Counted from the stretch's first letter, positions 43,759 to 53,623 are shown. The stretch is 64,000 nucleotides of DNA from Streptomyces violaceoruber (GCA_000720805.1 JODI01000011.1:1-64000), one strand, 5' to 3'. The notes: generated from the sequence alone by a model not told the origin. Program-made: numbers and translations.

Positions 43759-43953
43759 TCAGAGGGAGTCCGCGGCGCGCGCCGCGCTCAGGGACGCGCG
43801 CTCCAGGTCCTCCGCGGCACGGTTGATCCGGTGGGCGGAATCCGTGACCTGTCTGCCCAGACGCTGCGCCTCCACGAAGACCCGCACGGCGAGCACCCCG
43901 AGAACGGCGAGACCCAGAAAACCCACAGCTACCGCGAACATCGGCCAGAACAT
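43759..43953 (-). CDS. Small single-pass membrane protein
   Basis: 64 aa. One N-terminal helix (about 4-25, FAVAVGFLGLAVLGVLAVRVF) is followed by an amphipathic, Arg/Ala-rich helix that could form a coiled coil. It is common at this position between pafC and tatA in streptomycetes as far as I recall. It starts 10 bp after the stop of the zinc-ribbon gene. Function unknown. Confidence 0.75.
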   Translation of the reverse strand: MFWPMFAVAVGFLGLAVLGVLAVRVFVEAQRLGRQVTDSAHRINRAAEDLERASLSAARAADSL

Positions 43954-43963
43954 GACGCCGAGC

Positions 43964-44254
43964 CTAGAGGGTGGAGTGCAGCCGCAGAGTCCTGACCCCG
44001 CCGCCGGTGAGCAGTTCGACGATCCGCTCGCCGGCGGGCTTGCGGACCAAGGATCCGCACTCGGGACAGGTGAAGGAGTAGAAGGTGGTACGGCTGCTGG
44101 CGCCGATGGCGAGCCGCAGCGCGCTCGCGGCGAGCTCGAAACGGCCCCGGCACTCCGGGCAGCCCGCCCTGAACGTCACCGGGGTCACCCTTCTCATCCC
44201 GGCGAACGCGTCAGCCACCGTCATGTCGGCGCCGGACGTCGACGACTCGCTCAC
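43964..44254 (-). CDS. Zinc-ribbon-like protein
   Basis: 96 aa. Two CxxC pairs (CPECRG and CPECGS) about 30 residues apart would bind one zinc. The rest is short, with no membrane helix. Such proteins may bind RNA, DNA or partner proteins; the family is not recognised. It lies between pafC and the small membrane-protein gene in the same direction. Confidence 0.78.
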   Translation of the reverse strand: MSESSTSGADMTVADAFAGMRRVTPVTFRAGCPECRGRFELAASALRLAIGASSRTTFYSFTCPECGSLVRKPAGERIVELLTGGGVRTLRLHSTL

Positions 44255-44401
44255 AGCCCCTGCTCCTCTTCTCTGGTCGTTCGCCGGCGGGGCCCCCAGC
44301 CGGTGCCGAGGGGCGACCGTGCTCAGCCTTCCGGGCCGCCACCCGCCCGCGGCCCGCCACTTCGCCCCCGGTGCGCCGACGCGGCTCGGCTTGCGCCCGT
44401 C

Positions 44402-45439
44402 CTACCGCCCGTCGTGGGCGCCGTTCACCACCTGCGCCACGTCAGCGCCGCGCGCCTCGATCCCGTCGTACGCCGCCAGCGCCTCACGGGCCGCCTCACG
44501 GGCGCTGTCGGCGAGGTCGCTCGGCGAGACGATCCGGCCGTCGCGTCCGAGCCGCAGCGCCAGCCGTCTCAGCGACGCCGGCTCCGGTGTCCGCAAAGTG
44601 ATACGAAGACCGCCGTCCGGAAGCTCATCCGCACTGTCGTGCGGGTAGTACTCGGCGACCCAGCGCCCGCCGGGACCGACCTCGACCACGACCTCCGGGT
44701 CCTCCGCGGCGGGCTGCACCAACGCCTCGGACAGGTCCCGCAGCTCGATCTCGGGCGGTGCGGCGGGCTCGTCCAGGATCCTGATCTCGGCGACCCGGTC
44801 GAGCCGGAAGGTACGGCGCGCCTCGGAACGCCGGCACCACGCCTCCACGTAGGTGTGCCCGACGCTGACCAGCCGGATCGGGTCGATCTCGCGCTCGGTG
44901 AGCTCGTCGCGAGCCGGCGAGTAGTAGCGGATCCACAGGCGGCGCCGCTCGGAGATCGCCCGGTCGACGTCGGCGAAGACACCGCCCTCGGACTCGAAGG
45001 TCACCGACAGCCGGGAGCTGGCGCCCGCCTGCTCACCGGCCGCGGCCTCGACCTTGGCGGTGGCCCGCAGCAGCGCCTGCCGGTCGCTCTCGCGCAGCCC
45101 CGGCAGCGTGGAGACCGCGCGGGCGGCGACCAGCAGCGCGGTGGCCTCGTCCGCGGCGAGCCGGAGCGGCTCGGCCGCCTCCGCCCCGAGGGCGGCGGGG
45201 TTGTGCCACCAGATCCGCTCGCCGTCGGTGTCGATGTCCAGCAGGTCGCCACCGCGGAAGCTGGTCCCGCACATGGGCAGCACATCGAGGTCCGAGACCA
45301 GTTCGTCCTCGGTGATCCCGAAGGCACGGGCGACGTCCTCGACCCGGGCACCGGGCCGCTCCCGCAGATAGGTCACCAGGGAGAGCATCCGCCGGGTCTG
45401 GTCGATGGCGTTGCCCGGCCTGGCCGGTTTTCCCACCAC
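44402..45439 (-). CDS. pafC: WYL-domain transcriptional regulator PafC
   Basis: 345 aa. A N-terminal winged helix (about 14-70, MLSLVTYLRERPGARVEDVARAFG), a WYL domain with WIRYYSPARDE (about 168-178) and a WCX C-terminal domain are visible. In mycobacteria PafB and PafC act together as an activator of the DNA-damage response, independent of LexA/RecA. It is 14 bp from the pafB stop. The GTG start at 45439 is used. Confidence 0.9.
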   Translation of the reverse strand: MVGKPARPGNAIDQTRRMLSLVTYLRERPGARVEDVARAFGITEDELVSDLDVLPMCGTSFRGGDLLDIDTDGERIWWHNPAALGAEAAEPLRLAADEATALLVAARAVSTLPGLRESDRQALLRATAKVEAAAGEQAGASSRLSVTFESEGGVFADVDRAISERRRLWIRYYSPARDELTEREIDPIRLVSVGHTYVEAWCRRSEARRTFRLDRVAEIRILDEPAAPPEIELRDLSEALVQPAAEDPEVVVEVGPGGRWVAEYYPHDSADELPDGGLRITLRTPEPASLRRLALRLGRDGRIVSPSDLADSAREAAREALAAYDGIEARGADVAQVVNGAHDGR

Positions 45440-45453
45440 TTTCTTACGCCCCC

Positions 45454-46407
45454 TCAGCCCTTGGCCACGGCACGCAGCCGGTCCAGCACATCGGCCCGCA
45501 GCTCGGCGGGCTCCAGGACCACCACGTCCGGCCCGAACTCCACCAGCCAGGCGTCCAGCCCATGGCCGTACGGAATCTCCAACTCGTCCCAGCCGTCCCC
45601 CCGTTCCCGCACCGAGGTGGCCTTCGCCCGCAGGGGGTACCCCGCGCCGGTGCGCAGCCGGATCAGCGCGGAGCGGTCGGCGGTCTCCCCCGCCCAGCTC
45701 GCGACGGTCTCCCGCACGGTGACGACGTCCGGGACCGGCGCGGTGAAGCTGCTGCCGCGGGAGCGCACCTTGCCGGTGATCCGGGACAGCCTGAAGACCC
45801 GCTCGGCGCCCCGGTCACGGTCGAAACCGGCCAGGTACCAGTGGCCACGCCAGCACTCCAGCGCCCACGGCTCGACATGCCGGGGCTCGGGGTGGGCGGC
45901 GCTGGCCTTGCGGTAGTCGAAGACGACGGGACGGCGGTCACGGCAGGCCAGCATCAGCGGTTCGAACGCGGCCTCGTGCACCGGGATCCGGGGCTCCAGC
46001 GCGCTGTGCGCCTCGTACGGGTCGACGTCCTCCGGCAAGCCGGCCGCGCGCAGCTTCTGCAGGGCGCCACTGGCCGCGCCGGCGAGGCGGGCCTGCTGCC
46101 ACACCTTGGCCGCCAGACCCAGAGCGGCGGCCTCCTCGGCGTCCAGAGTGATGGGCGGCAGGCGGTTGCTGTCACGGCGGGCCATGTACCCGACCTCGCC
46201 GTCCAGGTTCTCCACCGTCTCGATGACCAGGCCGAGTTCGCGCAGATCGTCCTTGTCGCGCTCGAACATCCGGTTGAAGGAGTCGTCCGACCCCGCTTCG
46301 AGGTAGGCCTCGATGGACTCACGCAGCTCGCGCTTGCTGAGCGGTCGCCGGGTCCCGAGCAGACACAGCGCCAGATTCATCAGCCGCTCGGCCTTGGCAA
46401 TGGCCAT
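45454..46407 (-). CDS. pafB: WYL-domain transcriptional regulator PafB
   Basis: 317 aa. The winged helix (AERLMNLALCLLGTRRPLSKRELRES) begins at once, then the WYL domain (VVFDYRKASAAHPEPRHVEPW) and a WCX domain. It partners PafC, whose gene follows at 14 bp. The ATG at 46407 starts conserved sequence; a longer in-frame reading upstream lacks a domain. The gene lies downstream of two FKBP genes that separate it from pafA. Confidence 0.9.
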   Translation of the reverse strand: MAIAKAERLMNLALCLLGTRRPLSKRELRESIEAYLEAGSDDSFNRMFERDKDDLRELGLVIETVENLDGEVGYMARRDSNRLPPITLDAEEAAALGLAAKVWQQARLAGAASGALQKLRAAGLPEDVDPYEAHSALEPRIPVHEAAFEPLMLACRDRRPVVFDYRKASAAHPEPRHVEPWALECWRGHWYLAGFDRDRGAERVFRLSRITGKVRSRGSSFTAPVPDVVTVRETVASWAGETADRSALIRLRTGAGYPLRAKATSVRERGDGWDELEIPYGHGLDAWLVEFGPDVVVLEPAELRADVLDRLRAVAKG

Positions 46408-46481
46408 CGACGCCCTTCGCCTCCCTATGGTGCTTGACGACGATGACCGTACCGCCCCGAAGTAGCAGGGCAAAAGCCGAA

Positions 46482-46507
46482 GGCCCATGCCCGGACAGGC
46501 ATGGGCC
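46482..46507 (-). terminator. Hairpin after the FKBP gene
   Basis: GGCCCATGCC (46482-46491) and GGCATGGGCC (46498-46507) pair over 10 bp around a 6-nt loop. It lies 29 bp past the stop of the cytoplasmic FKBP gene and 74 bp upstream of pafB, so pafBC probably has its own promoter. Confidence 0.75.
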
Positions 46508-46536
46508 CCAGCTGGTCGAGACCGGTCGTACGACGA

Positions 46537-46908
46537 TCAGACCCCGAGGAGGTCGACCACGAAGATCAGGGTCTCGCCCGGCTTGATCGCCGGGGTCGGG
46601 CTCTGGTTGCCGTAGGCGAGGTGGGCCGGGATGGTCAGCTGGCGGCGGCCGCCGACCTTCATGCCCTGCACGCCCTGGTCCCAGCCCTTGATGACCCGGC
46701 CCCCGCCCAGCGGGAAGCGGAACGGCTGGCCGCGGTTCCAGCTGGCGTCGAACTCCTCGCCGGTGCTGAAGGCAACGCCCACATAGTGGACGGTGACGGT
46801 CTGGCCCGCCTGCGCCACAGCGCCGTCGCCCTCCCAGATGTCCTTGATCTCCAGGTCCGCCGGGGGCTCGCCGCCGGGGAAGTCGATCTCGGGCTTGTCG
46901 ATGCTCAC
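46537..46908 (-). CDS. FKBP-type peptidyl-prolyl isomerase, cytoplasmic
   Basis: 123 aa, a single FKBP domain without a signal peptide. VTVHYVGVAFSTGEEFDASW, VIKGWDQGVQGMKVGGRR and IPAHLAYG are the FKBP signatures that line the prolyl-binding pocket. The GTG at 46908 is preceded by GGAG at nine bases, which places the start. It follows the double-FKBP lipoprotein gene by 84 bp. Confidence 0.92.
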   Translation of the reverse strand: MSIDKPEIDFPGGEPPADLEIKDIWEGDGAVAQAGQTVTVHYVGVAFSTGEEFDASWNRGQPFRFPLGGGRVIKGWDQGVQGMKVGGRRQLTIPAHLAYGNQSPTPAIKPGETLIFVVDLLGV

Positions 46909-46992
46909 GTCTCTAGCTCCTGCTTGTGTACGGAAAGGCAACGGACACAGTCTTGCACTTCGGTCACGGCTACACCGTCGCGACGACGTCGA

Positions 46993-48000
46993 CTACATCT
47001 TCGCCAGGATGTCGACCGTGAAGACCATCGTGGAGTCCTTCTTGATGCCGCTGCCGGCCGGCGGCTGGTCGCCGTAACCCAGCTCCGGCGGGACGACGAT
47101 GACGATGCGGCTGCCCACCTTCTTGCCGGTCATGCCCTGCGACCAGCCCTTGACGACCTGCTGCAGCGAGAACGACGTCAGCTCCTTGCGGCCGTACGAC
47201 GAGTCGAACTCCTTGCCGGTGTCCCACAGCACGCCCTTGTACTGCACGAGCACGGTGTCATCGGCGGCCACCTTGTCGCCGTCGCCCTCGATGACGTAGT
47301 CCGCCACCAGCTTCTTCGGCGGGTCGGCCTTGGGAACCTCGATGGAGGGAGCCTTGCCGTCGGTGTTGGTGCCCACCTTTGGCAGGTCGGCATCGCCCTG
47401 GGTCACCTTCTTGCCCTTGGCGGAGCTCTTGGGACCGAACGTGTCCAGGATGTCGAACACGAAGACCAGCGTGTCGGTGCCCTTGACACCCACCTGCGCG
47501 TTCCCCGCCTTGCCGAACCCCCAGGCCGGCGGCACCGAGAACTCCACCCGGCTGCCGACCTTCTTGCCGGTCAGCGCGTAGCGCCAGCCCTCGATGGTCT
47601 TGCCCTGGGCGATCTGGGTCAGCAACGCCGTTTTACGGTCGTAGGAGTTGTCGAGGACCTTCCCGGTGTCCCAGATCTGCCCCAGGTACTGCGCCTGGAT
47701 GTAGTCACCCTCCGCGACGGGGCTGCCGCCGCCCGCGATGAGCGTCTTCACCGCGAGCTGCTTCGACGGCTCGCCGCCGCCCTTCGCGACAGTCGGCTTC
47801 GCACCGAACTTCACCCCCGCCGTGACCGCCGGCAGCGGCCCGTCCACGATCTTCGGCGGAGGCGGGGCCGACGCCGAGGCCGACGCGGATGGCGACGCGC
47901 TGTCGCTCGCCTTGCTCGAGTCGGACTCGTCGTCGCCGCATCCGGCGAGCGTGACCAGTCCTGCGGGTACGGCGGCAAGGATGACGGAGCGTCGACGCAC
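46993..48000 (-). CDS. Lipoprotein with two FKBP isomerase domains
   Basis: 335 aa. A basic N-terminus and lipobox LVTLAGC give a lipidated Cys near 21, then a Ser/Ala-rich linker. FKBP domain 1 covers about 90-200 (YLGQIWDTGKVLDNS, GWRYALTGKKVGSRVE) and domain 2 about 225-335 (YKGVLWDTGKEFDSS, GWSQGMTGKKVGSRI). It should fold proteins outside the membrane. The GTG at 48000 has GAGG nine bases upstream. The promoter region must lie in the 128 bp below the pafA terminators. Confidence 0.9.
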   Translation of the reverse strand: MRRRSVILAAVPAGLVTLAGCGDDESDSSKASDSASPSASASASAPPPPKIVDGPLPAVTAGVKFGAKPTVAKGGGEPSKQLAVKTLIAGGGSPVAEGDYIQAQYLGQIWDTGKVLDNSYDRKTALLTQIAQGKTIEGWRYALTGKKVGSRVEFSVPPAWGFGKAGNAQVGVKGTDTLVFVFDILDTFGPKSSAKGKKVTQGDADLPKVGTNTDGKAPSIEVPKADPPKKLVADYVIEGDGDKVAADDTVLVQYKGVLWDTGKEFDSSYGRKELTSFSLQQVVKGWSQGMTGKKVGSRIVIVVPPELGYGDQPPAGSGIKKDSTMVFTVDILAKM

Positions 48001-48063
48001 GGTGGGGGCCTCGTAATCGGTCGATCTTGTTGATGGCGTGCGCGCAACTCTACGACGTGAGAA

Positions 48064-48124
48064 GGGCGCCGTACGTGAAACGCACGGCGCCCGTGTGGCG
48101 TTCCGGACCTGCCTCCGGAACGCC
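48064..48124 (-). terminator. Tandem hairpins downstream of pafA
   Basis: Hairpin one pairs 48097-48107 with 48114-48124 (GGCGTTCCGGA, 11 bp, 6-nt loop), starting 5 bp after the pafA stop. Hairpin two pairs 48064-48072 with 48084-48092 (GGGCGCCGT, 9 bp). Together they form a strong terminator for the minus-strand pafA transcript. Confidence 0.8.
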
Positions 48125-48128
48125 TCCC

Positions 48129-49490
48129 TCACATTCCCGCGATCAGCTTCTCCACCCGGTCGTCCACGGAACGGAACGGGTCCTTGCACAACACGGTGCG
48201 CTGTGCCTGGTCGTTGAGCTTGAGGTGGACCCAGTCGACCGTGAAATCACGACGCTGCTCCTGCGCCCGCCGGATGAAATCGCCGCGCAGCCGCGCCCGA
48301 GTGGTCTGCGGCGGAACCGACTTGCCCTCGAAGATCTTCAAGTCGTTGCAGATCCGGGCGGCTTGACCCTTCTTCTCCAGCAGGTAGTACAGGCCACGAC
48401 GACGATGGATGTCGTGGTACGCGAGGTCTATCTGCGCCACGCGCGGGTGCGACATGGTCATGTTGTGCTTGGCCCGGTACCGCTCGATGAGCTTGTACTT
48501 CATCACCCAGTCGATCTCGGTGCCGATCCGGTCGAGGTCCTCGGCCTCGATCGCGTCCAGCGTGCGGCCCCACAGCTCCAGGACCTGCTCGACGGTGCCG
48601 GTACGGATACCGCGGCGCTCGCAGAAGTCCACGGCCTTCTCGTAGTACTCGCGCTGCACCTCCAGCGCGGAGGCCTCCCGGCCGCTGGCCAGACGCACCT
48701 TGCGCCGGCCGGTGATGTCGTGGCTGACCTCGCGGATCGCCCGGATCGGGTTCTCCAGGGTCAGGTCACGCATCACGGTGCCCGCCTCGATCATGCGCAG
48801 CACCAGGTCGGTCGCGCCGACCTTCAGCAGCATGGTCGTCTCGGACATGTTCGAGTCGCCCACGATGACGTGCAGGCGGCGATAGCGCTCGGCGTCGGCG
48901 TGCGGCTCGTCCCGGGTGTTGATGATCGGCCGGGAACGCGTCGTGGCCGACGAGACACCCTCCCAGATGTGCTCGGCCCGCTGGCTCACGCAGTACACCG
49001 CACCACGCGGGGTCTGCAGCACCTTGCCCGCCCCGCACAGGAGCTGCCGGGTGACCAGGAACGGAATCAGAATGTCCGCGAGCCGCGAGAACTCGCCATG
49101 ACGCGCGACGAGATAGTTCTCGTGGCATCCGTACGAGTTGCCCGCCGAGTCGGTGTTGTTCTTGAAGAGGTAGACGTCGCCCGCGATTCCTTCCTCGTGC
49201 AGGCGTCGTTCTGCGTCCACCAGGAGTCCTTCGAGAATGCGCTCGCCCGCTTTGTCGTGGGTGACCAGTTCGGTCACGTTGTCACATTCCGGTGTCGCGT
49301 ATTCCGGATGTGAGCCCACGTCGAGATAGAGGCGGGCGCCGTTTCGCAGAAAGACATTGCTGCTGCGGCCCCATGACACGACACGGCGGAAGAGGTACCG
49401 CGCCACCTCGTCGGGAGACAGGCGTCGCTGTCCCCTGAACGTACACGTGACGCCGTACTCGTTCTCCAGCCCGAAAATGCGGCGGTCCAT
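48129..49490 (-). CDS. pafA: Pup-protein ligase PafA
   Basis: 453 aa. It joins the C-terminal glutamate of Pup to a substrate lysine with ATP. The N-terminal [10 protein letters not shown] holds the Mg-binding Glu9, and [14 protein letters not shown] carries the catalytic Asp57, as in M. tuberculosis Paf[16 protein letters not shown] and [18 protein letters not shown] are family signatures. It lies apart from pup and dop, separated by the MFS/LacI pair and the prcBA genes. It is 9 bp from the MFS stop. Confidence 0.96.
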   Translation of the reverse strand: MDRRIFGLENEYGVTCTFRGQRRLSPDEVARYLFRRVVSWGRSSNVFLRNGARLYLDVGSHPEYATPECDNVTELVTHDKAGERILEGLLVDAERRLHEEGIAGDVYLFKNNTDSAGNSYGCHENYLVARHGEFSRLADILIPFLVTRQLLCGAGKVLQTPRGAVYCVSQRAEHIWEGVSSATTRSRPIINTRDEPHADAERYRRLHVIVGDSNMSETTMLLKVGATDLVLRMIEAGTVMRDLTLENPIRAIREVSHDITGRRKVRLASGREASALEVQREYYEKAVDFCERRGIRTGTVEQVLELWGRTLDAIEAEDLDRIGTEIDWVMKYKLIERYRAKHNMTMSHPRVAQIDLAYHDIHRRRGLYYLLEKKGQAARICNDLKIFEGKSVPPQTTRARLRGDFIRRAQEQRRDFTVDWVHLKLNDQAQRTVLCKDPFRSVDDRVEKLIAGM

Positions 49491-49499
49491 GAGTGAACA

Positions 49500-50759
49500 T
49501 TACGCCCGATCCCCCGAGCTGAAACGGGGTTCGACAGCACGGTTTGGATCATTTTCCGATGAAGACCCGACGACTGCACCCCCGCCGGCGGCTGCGAGTA
49601 CCCGCCGCGTGGCCAGCAGAACCACCAGCGACACACCCCCCGCGGCCGCCGGCACGGCGAACCCCCACAGCGCCCCGCCCGCCTCCACGACCGGCCCCGC
49701 GAGCCCCGTTCCGACGGACGCCCCCACCGTGAACGTCGTCACGAGCCACGAGAACGCCTCGGTCACCGTCCCCCGCGGCGCGTGCCGGTCGACCAGGACG
49801 AACGCGCAGGCGATGGCAGGCGCCAGGAACACACCCGCGACGACCGTCAGCAACGTCATCACCACCGCACCCGGCATCAGCGTCAACGGCAGATAACACA
49901 CCGCCAGAAGCGCCACCAGAACCCGCAGTCGCCGGGCCGGCTCACCACTCCACTGCCGCGCCCCGTAGAACACACCACCGACGAGCGCACCCACCCCGAT
50001 GCCCGCCATCAGCCAGCCGTACACCGCATCGCCCCCGTGGTCGTCCGCGTACGACACGGACGCCACCGTGATGGAGCCCAGCGCGATACCCACGAACAGA
50101 AACGCGGCCAGCAGCGCCAGGAGCCCCGGCGAACGCAGCGCACCGAGCCAGTGCGCCTCCCGCGGAGCCGAGCGCCACGCGCGCGATGGTGGCGACACCA
50201 CCACGGACAACGCGCCGAGCACCCCCACGACATTCACCACGACCAACGCCGCCTGCTCCGACCACAGCGACACACACAGCGTCACCAGCAACGGCCCGAC
50301 CGCGAACATGACCTCCTGCGCCACCGCGTCCAGGGCGTACGCCCTGTGCACCTCGTCCTCCTCACGGAGGACGGAAGGCCACAGCGCCCGCAGACCGCCC
50401 TCCAGCGGCGGCGTGAACAGCCCCGCGGCCACCACGGCGCCATACGCGGCCGGCAGCGGATCCGTACCCGTGAACGCGAAGACGGCCGTCGCGAGCGCCG
50501 ACAGGACCGCGGCCGGCAACTGCACCCGCGGCTGCCCGTACAGGTCCACCAGCCGCCCCAGCGCCGGCTGCCCGACCGCGTTGGCCACCCCGTACGCGGC
50601 CGCCAGCCCCCCGGCCAGGCTGTACGTGCCCCCCTGCGCCCGCACGAACAGCACGATCGCGATCGCGGCCGTCGCGTTCGGCAGCCGCCCCACCAGCGTG
50701 CCCACCAACAGCCGCACGGCGTGCCTCGCCCTGAGGATCTCCAGATATCCCGCGGCCAT
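49500..50759 (-). CDS. MFS-family transporter
   Basis: 419 aa with about 12 predicted membrane helices. The first helices (LVGTLVGRLPNATAAIAIVLFVRAQGG) and the A-motif-like GRLVDLYGQPRVQ are MFS features. The substrate is unknown. It is divergent from a LacI-family regulator, with operator-like repeats between, so that protein probably represses it. It ends 9 bp before pafA in the same direction, so readthrough into pafA is possible. Confidence 0.85.
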   Translation of the reverse strand: MAAGYLEILRARHAVRLLVGTLVGRLPNATAAIAIVLFVRAQGGTYSLAGGLAAAYGVANAVGQPALGRLVDLYGQPRVQLPAAVLSALATAVFAFTGTDPLPAAYGAVVAAGLFTPPLEGGLRALWPSVLREEDEVHRAYALDAVAQEVMFAVGPLLVTLCVSLWSEQAALVVVNVVGVLGALSVVVSPPSRAWRSAPREAHWLGALRSPGLLALLAAFLFVGIALGSITVASVSYADDHGGDAVYGWLMAGIGVGALVGGVFYGARQWSGEPARRLRVLVALLAVCYLPLTLMPGAVVMTLLTVVAGVFLAPAIACAFVLVDRHAPRGTVTEAFSWLVTTFTVGASVGTGLAGPVVEAGGALWGFAVPAAAGGVSLVVLLATRRVLAAAGGGAVVGSSSENDPNRAVEPRFSSGDRA

Positions 50760-50802
50760 GCCCCGCCCTTCGCTCGCCCGATGCGCCCGTGACCCATGAA
50801 GT

Positions 50803-50833
50803 GTTACGTATAACCCCGTCGGTCATACGTACC
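50803..50833. promoter_or_regulatory. Two operator-like repeats between the MFS and LacI genes
   Basis: GTTACGTATAAC (50803-50814) and GGTCATACGTACC (50821-50833) are inverted relative to each other and share TACGTAT. Each is also partly symmetric. They lie between divergent genes and reach the LacI start codon, which fits autoregulation and control of the transporter. Confidence 0.55.
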
Positions 50834-51892
50834 ATGTGCGCAGTTCACGCGTCCACACGAAAGCGCAGGCAACCGGTGGCCCGAGGCAGCACCCGACCCA
50901 CCAGCCGCGACGTCGCCCAAGCCGCCGGCGTCTCCCAGGCCGCCGTCTCCCTCGTCCTCGGCGACAAATGGCGCGGACGGGTCTCCGAGACCACCGCCGA
51001 ACGCGTCCGCGACACCGCCCGCGAACTCGGCTACCGCCCCAACCTGGCGGCCCGCAACCTCCGCCTCGGCCACACCCGCACCGTCCTCCTCGTCGTCCCC
51101 GCCCTGACCACCGAATTCTTCGCCGGCGTCTACACCGGCGCCGCCCGAATCGCCGCCGAACACGGCTTCGGAACCGTCCTCTACCCCTCCCCCGAGGGCG
51201 TCGGCCCCGCCCGCGACCCCTTCGCCTCCGCCCAAGCCGCCCTCGACGGCGTCATCGCCTCCTCCATGGCCGCCGACGCCCTCACCGCCATCCGCGGCGA
51301 CCAACTCCCCCTCGTGATGCTCGACAGCGACCCCTCCGGAAGCCTCGGCGCGGCCACCGTCAACCTCGACATCGCCGACGGCGTACGACAGATCACCGAA
51401 CACCTGCTGACCCTCGGCCACCGCCACTTCCTCCACCTCGCGGCCGACGTACCCTCCTGGACCTTCGACGTACGCGCGCGTGAACTCACCACCCGACTCG
51501 AAGCCGTCCCCGGCACCACCCTGCGCACCACCCACGCGCCCATCTCCATCGAAGGCGCCCTCACCGCGACCCGGACCGCGCTCTCCGCACCGGGCCCGCA
51601 CCCCACCGCCCTGGTCTGCGACGACGACAAACTCGCCGCCGGCGCCTACAAGGCCCTGCGCCGCCTCGGCCTGCGCGTCCCCGACGACATCTCCGTCACC
51701 GGCCTCGACGACCTCGCCCTCGCCACCGCCATCGACCCCGAACTGACCACCGTGCGCCTCGACGCCGAACTCTTCGGCGAACACGGCATGCGCGCCCTCC
51801 TGGCCGTCCTGGAAGGCCGCACACCCGACGCCGGAGACATTCCCGTCCAGCTGGTCGTACGAGGCTCCACGGCACCACCCAGGGCCTCCTGA
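50834..51892 (+). CDS. LacI-family transcriptional regulator
   Basis: 352 aa. The helix-turn-helix (about 20-65: TSRDVAQAAGVSQAAVSLVLGDKW) and hinge (GYRPNLAARNLRLG) are followed by a sugar-binding-protein-like effector domain. The ATG at 50834 directly follows an operator-like repeat and has no ribosome site, so it may be leaderless or start at GTG 50876. Divergent from the MFS gene it likely controls. It ends next to a strong bidirectional hairpin. Confidence 0.9.
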   Translation: MCAVHASTRKRRQPVARGSTRPTSRDVAQAAGVSQAAVSLVLGDKWRGRVSETTAERVRDTARELGYRPNLAARNLRLGHTRTVLLVVPALTTEFFAGVYTGAARIAAEHGFGTVLYPSPEGVGPARDPFASAQAALDGVIASSMAADALTAIRGDQLPLVMLDSDPSGSLGAATVNLDIADGVRQITEHLLTLGHRHFLHLAADVPSWTFDVRARELTTRLEAVPGTTLRTTHAPISIEGALTATRTALSAPGPHPTALVCDDDKLAAGAYKALRRLGLRVPDDISVTGLDDLALATAIDPELTTVRLDAELFGEHGMRALLAVLEGRTPDAGDIPVQLVVRGSTAPPRAS

Positions 51893-51900
51893 AACGCACC

Positions 51901-51932
51901 TGTGCCCCGGCCGGAACATCGGCCGGGGCACA
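51901..51932. terminator. Bidirectional hairpin between LacI and prcA
   Basis: TGTGCCCCGGCCG (51901-51913) and its complement (51920-51932) pair perfectly over 13 bp around a 6-nt loop. It separates the convergent LacI and prcA genes and can serve both. Confidence 0.85.
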
Positions 51933-51949
51933 TCAGGAACGAAACGGGG

Positions 51950-52705
51950 CTACTTCTCCTCGGAACCGTCCGCCTCGTCGGAACTCTCCGCCTCGGTGCT
52001 CGCCCCACCGACCTCCAGCAGCCGGCCCAGCTGACGACCGACAATGCGCTTGAACTTGCGCTTCTGCGGACGCGTACGGTCCAGCACCGCGACCTCCAGA
52101 CGCTCCGCGGGAATCTCCCGCTCACTCCCGTTCGTGTCACGGGACAGCGCCTGAACGGCCAGCTTCAGAGCCTCCGCGAGACTCATGCCGTCCTGATGGC
52201 GCTGGTCCAGATAACTGCTGATCGTCTCGGCATTGCCGCCGACCGCGACCGAACCGTGCTCGTCCACGATCGAACCGTCATGCGGCAACCGATAGATCTG
52301 GTCACCCTCCGGCGTCTCCCCCACCTCGGCGACGACCAGCTCCACCTCGTACGGCTTCTCAGCCGCACTGGAGAAGATCGTGCCCAGCGTCTGGGCATAC
52401 ACGTTGGCCAGACCACGGGCGGTCACGTCATCACGGTCATAGGTGTAACCCCGCAGATCGGCATAGCGAACACCACCGATCCGCAGATTCTCGTACTCGT
52501 TGTACTTGCCGGCGGCCGCGAAGCCGATCCGGTCATAGATCTCGCTGAACTTGTGCAGCGCACGGGACGGGTTCTCGCCGACGAACACGATGCCGTCGGC
52601 ATACTGCAACACGACCAGGCTGCGACCACGGGCGATGCCCTTACGGGCGTACTCCGCCCGGTCGGCCATGGCCTGCTGGGGTGAGACATAGAACGGCGTC
52701 GACAC
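51950..52705 (-). CDS. prcA: Proteasome alpha subunit PrcA
   Basis: 251 aa. The N-terminal [23 protein letters not shown] is the proteasome alpha-subunit region that forms the gate and H0 helix; there is no catalytic Thr. The C-terminus is an acidic, Glu/Ser-rich tail. It forms outer rings of the 20S core with PrcB. The gene follows prcB by 72 bp. Confidence 0.96.
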   Translation of the reverse strand: MSTPFYVSPQQAMADRAEYARKGIARGRSLVVLQYADGIVFVGENPSRALHKFSEIYDRIGFAAAGKYNEYENLRIGGVRYADLRGYTYDRDDVTARGLANVYAQTLGTIFSSAAEKPYEVELVVAEVGETPEGDQIYRLPHDGSIVDEHGSVAVGGNAETISSYLDQRHQDGMSLAEALKLAVQALSRDTNGSEREIPAERLEVAVLDRTRPQKRKFKRIVGRQLGRLLEVGGASTEAESSDEADGSEEK

Positions 52706-52777
52706 CGGTTATCCGTCCCTCTCTTCTGAGTACCGTCGAAATCCCTGGATCACCTTCACAACAAACCGGACCGCCGA

Positions 52778-53623
52778 CTACAGCAGCGCGGCCCGCGGAC
52801 CGTCCGGCTGCTCCAGACGCCGCTCCAGGATCGAGCGGGCGATCTCCGAGGACTCGTCCTCGGAGAGCCGACGGAAACCGTCCTCGGTGATCACCGTGAC
52901 GATCGGGTAGATCCGGCGAGCGACATCGGGACCACCGGTCGCCGAGTCGTCGTCAGCCGCGTCATACAGGGCCTGCACCACCAGCATCGTGGCATCGGCC
53001 TCGCTCAAGTCATTGCGGAACAGCTTCTTCATCGCACCACGCGCGAAGATCGAGCCCGAGCCGGTCGCGGCGAAGTTGTGCTCCTCCGAACGGCCACCAG
53101 TGACGTCGTAGGAGAAGATGCGCCCCCTCTCCCGGTCCACGTCGTACCCCGCGAACAACGGCACCACGGCCAGACCCTGCATGGCCATGCCCAGATTGGA
53201 ACGGATCATGGTCGACAGGCGGTTCGCCTTGCCCTCCAGCGAGAGCTGCGCCCCCTCGACCTTCTCGAAGTGCTCCAGCTCCAGCTGGAACAGCTTGACC
53301 ATCTCGACCGCGAGACCGGCGGTGCCGGCGATACCGACGGCCGAGTACTCGTCGGCAGGGAACACCTTCTCGATGTCCCGCTGCGCGATGACGTTGCCCA
53401 TCGTGGCCCGCCGGTCACCGGCGAGCACGACCCCACCGGGGAAGGTGACGGCCACGATCGTCGTCCCGTGCGGCGCCTCGATCACACCCTGCGTGGGCGG
53501 GAGCTGCCGGTTGCCCGGCAGGATCTCCGGCTGGTGCTCGGACAGGAAGTCCATGAAGGACGAGGACCCAGGCGTCAGGAAGGCAGCTGGTAGACGCCCG
53601 GTGCTACGAGTGTTGGCTTCCAC
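52778..53623 (-). CDS. prcB: Proteasome beta subunit PrcB
   Basis: 281 aa. A 53-residue propeptide ends APHG, and cleavage exposes the nucleophile Thr54 in [11 protein letters not shown]. Further signatures are [20 protein letters not shown] and [14 protein letters not shown]. It forms the inner, proteolytic rings. The first 49 bp overlap the end of the endonuclease VII-like gene, so the two are likely coupled in translation. Confidence 0.96.
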   Translation of the reverse strand: MEANTRSTGRLPAAFLTPGSSSFMDFLSEHQPEILPGNRQLPPTQGVIEAPHGTTIVAVTFPGGVVLAGDRRATMGNVIAQRDIEKVFPADEYSAVGIAGTAGLAVEMVKLFQLELEHFEKVEGAQLSLEGKANRLSTMIRSNLGMAMQGLAVVPLFAGYDVDRERGRIFSYDVTGGRSEEHNFAATGSGSIFARGAMKKLFRNDLSEADATMLVVQALYDAADDDSATGGPDVARRIYPIVTVITEDGFRRLSEDESSEIARSILERRLEQPDGPRAALL

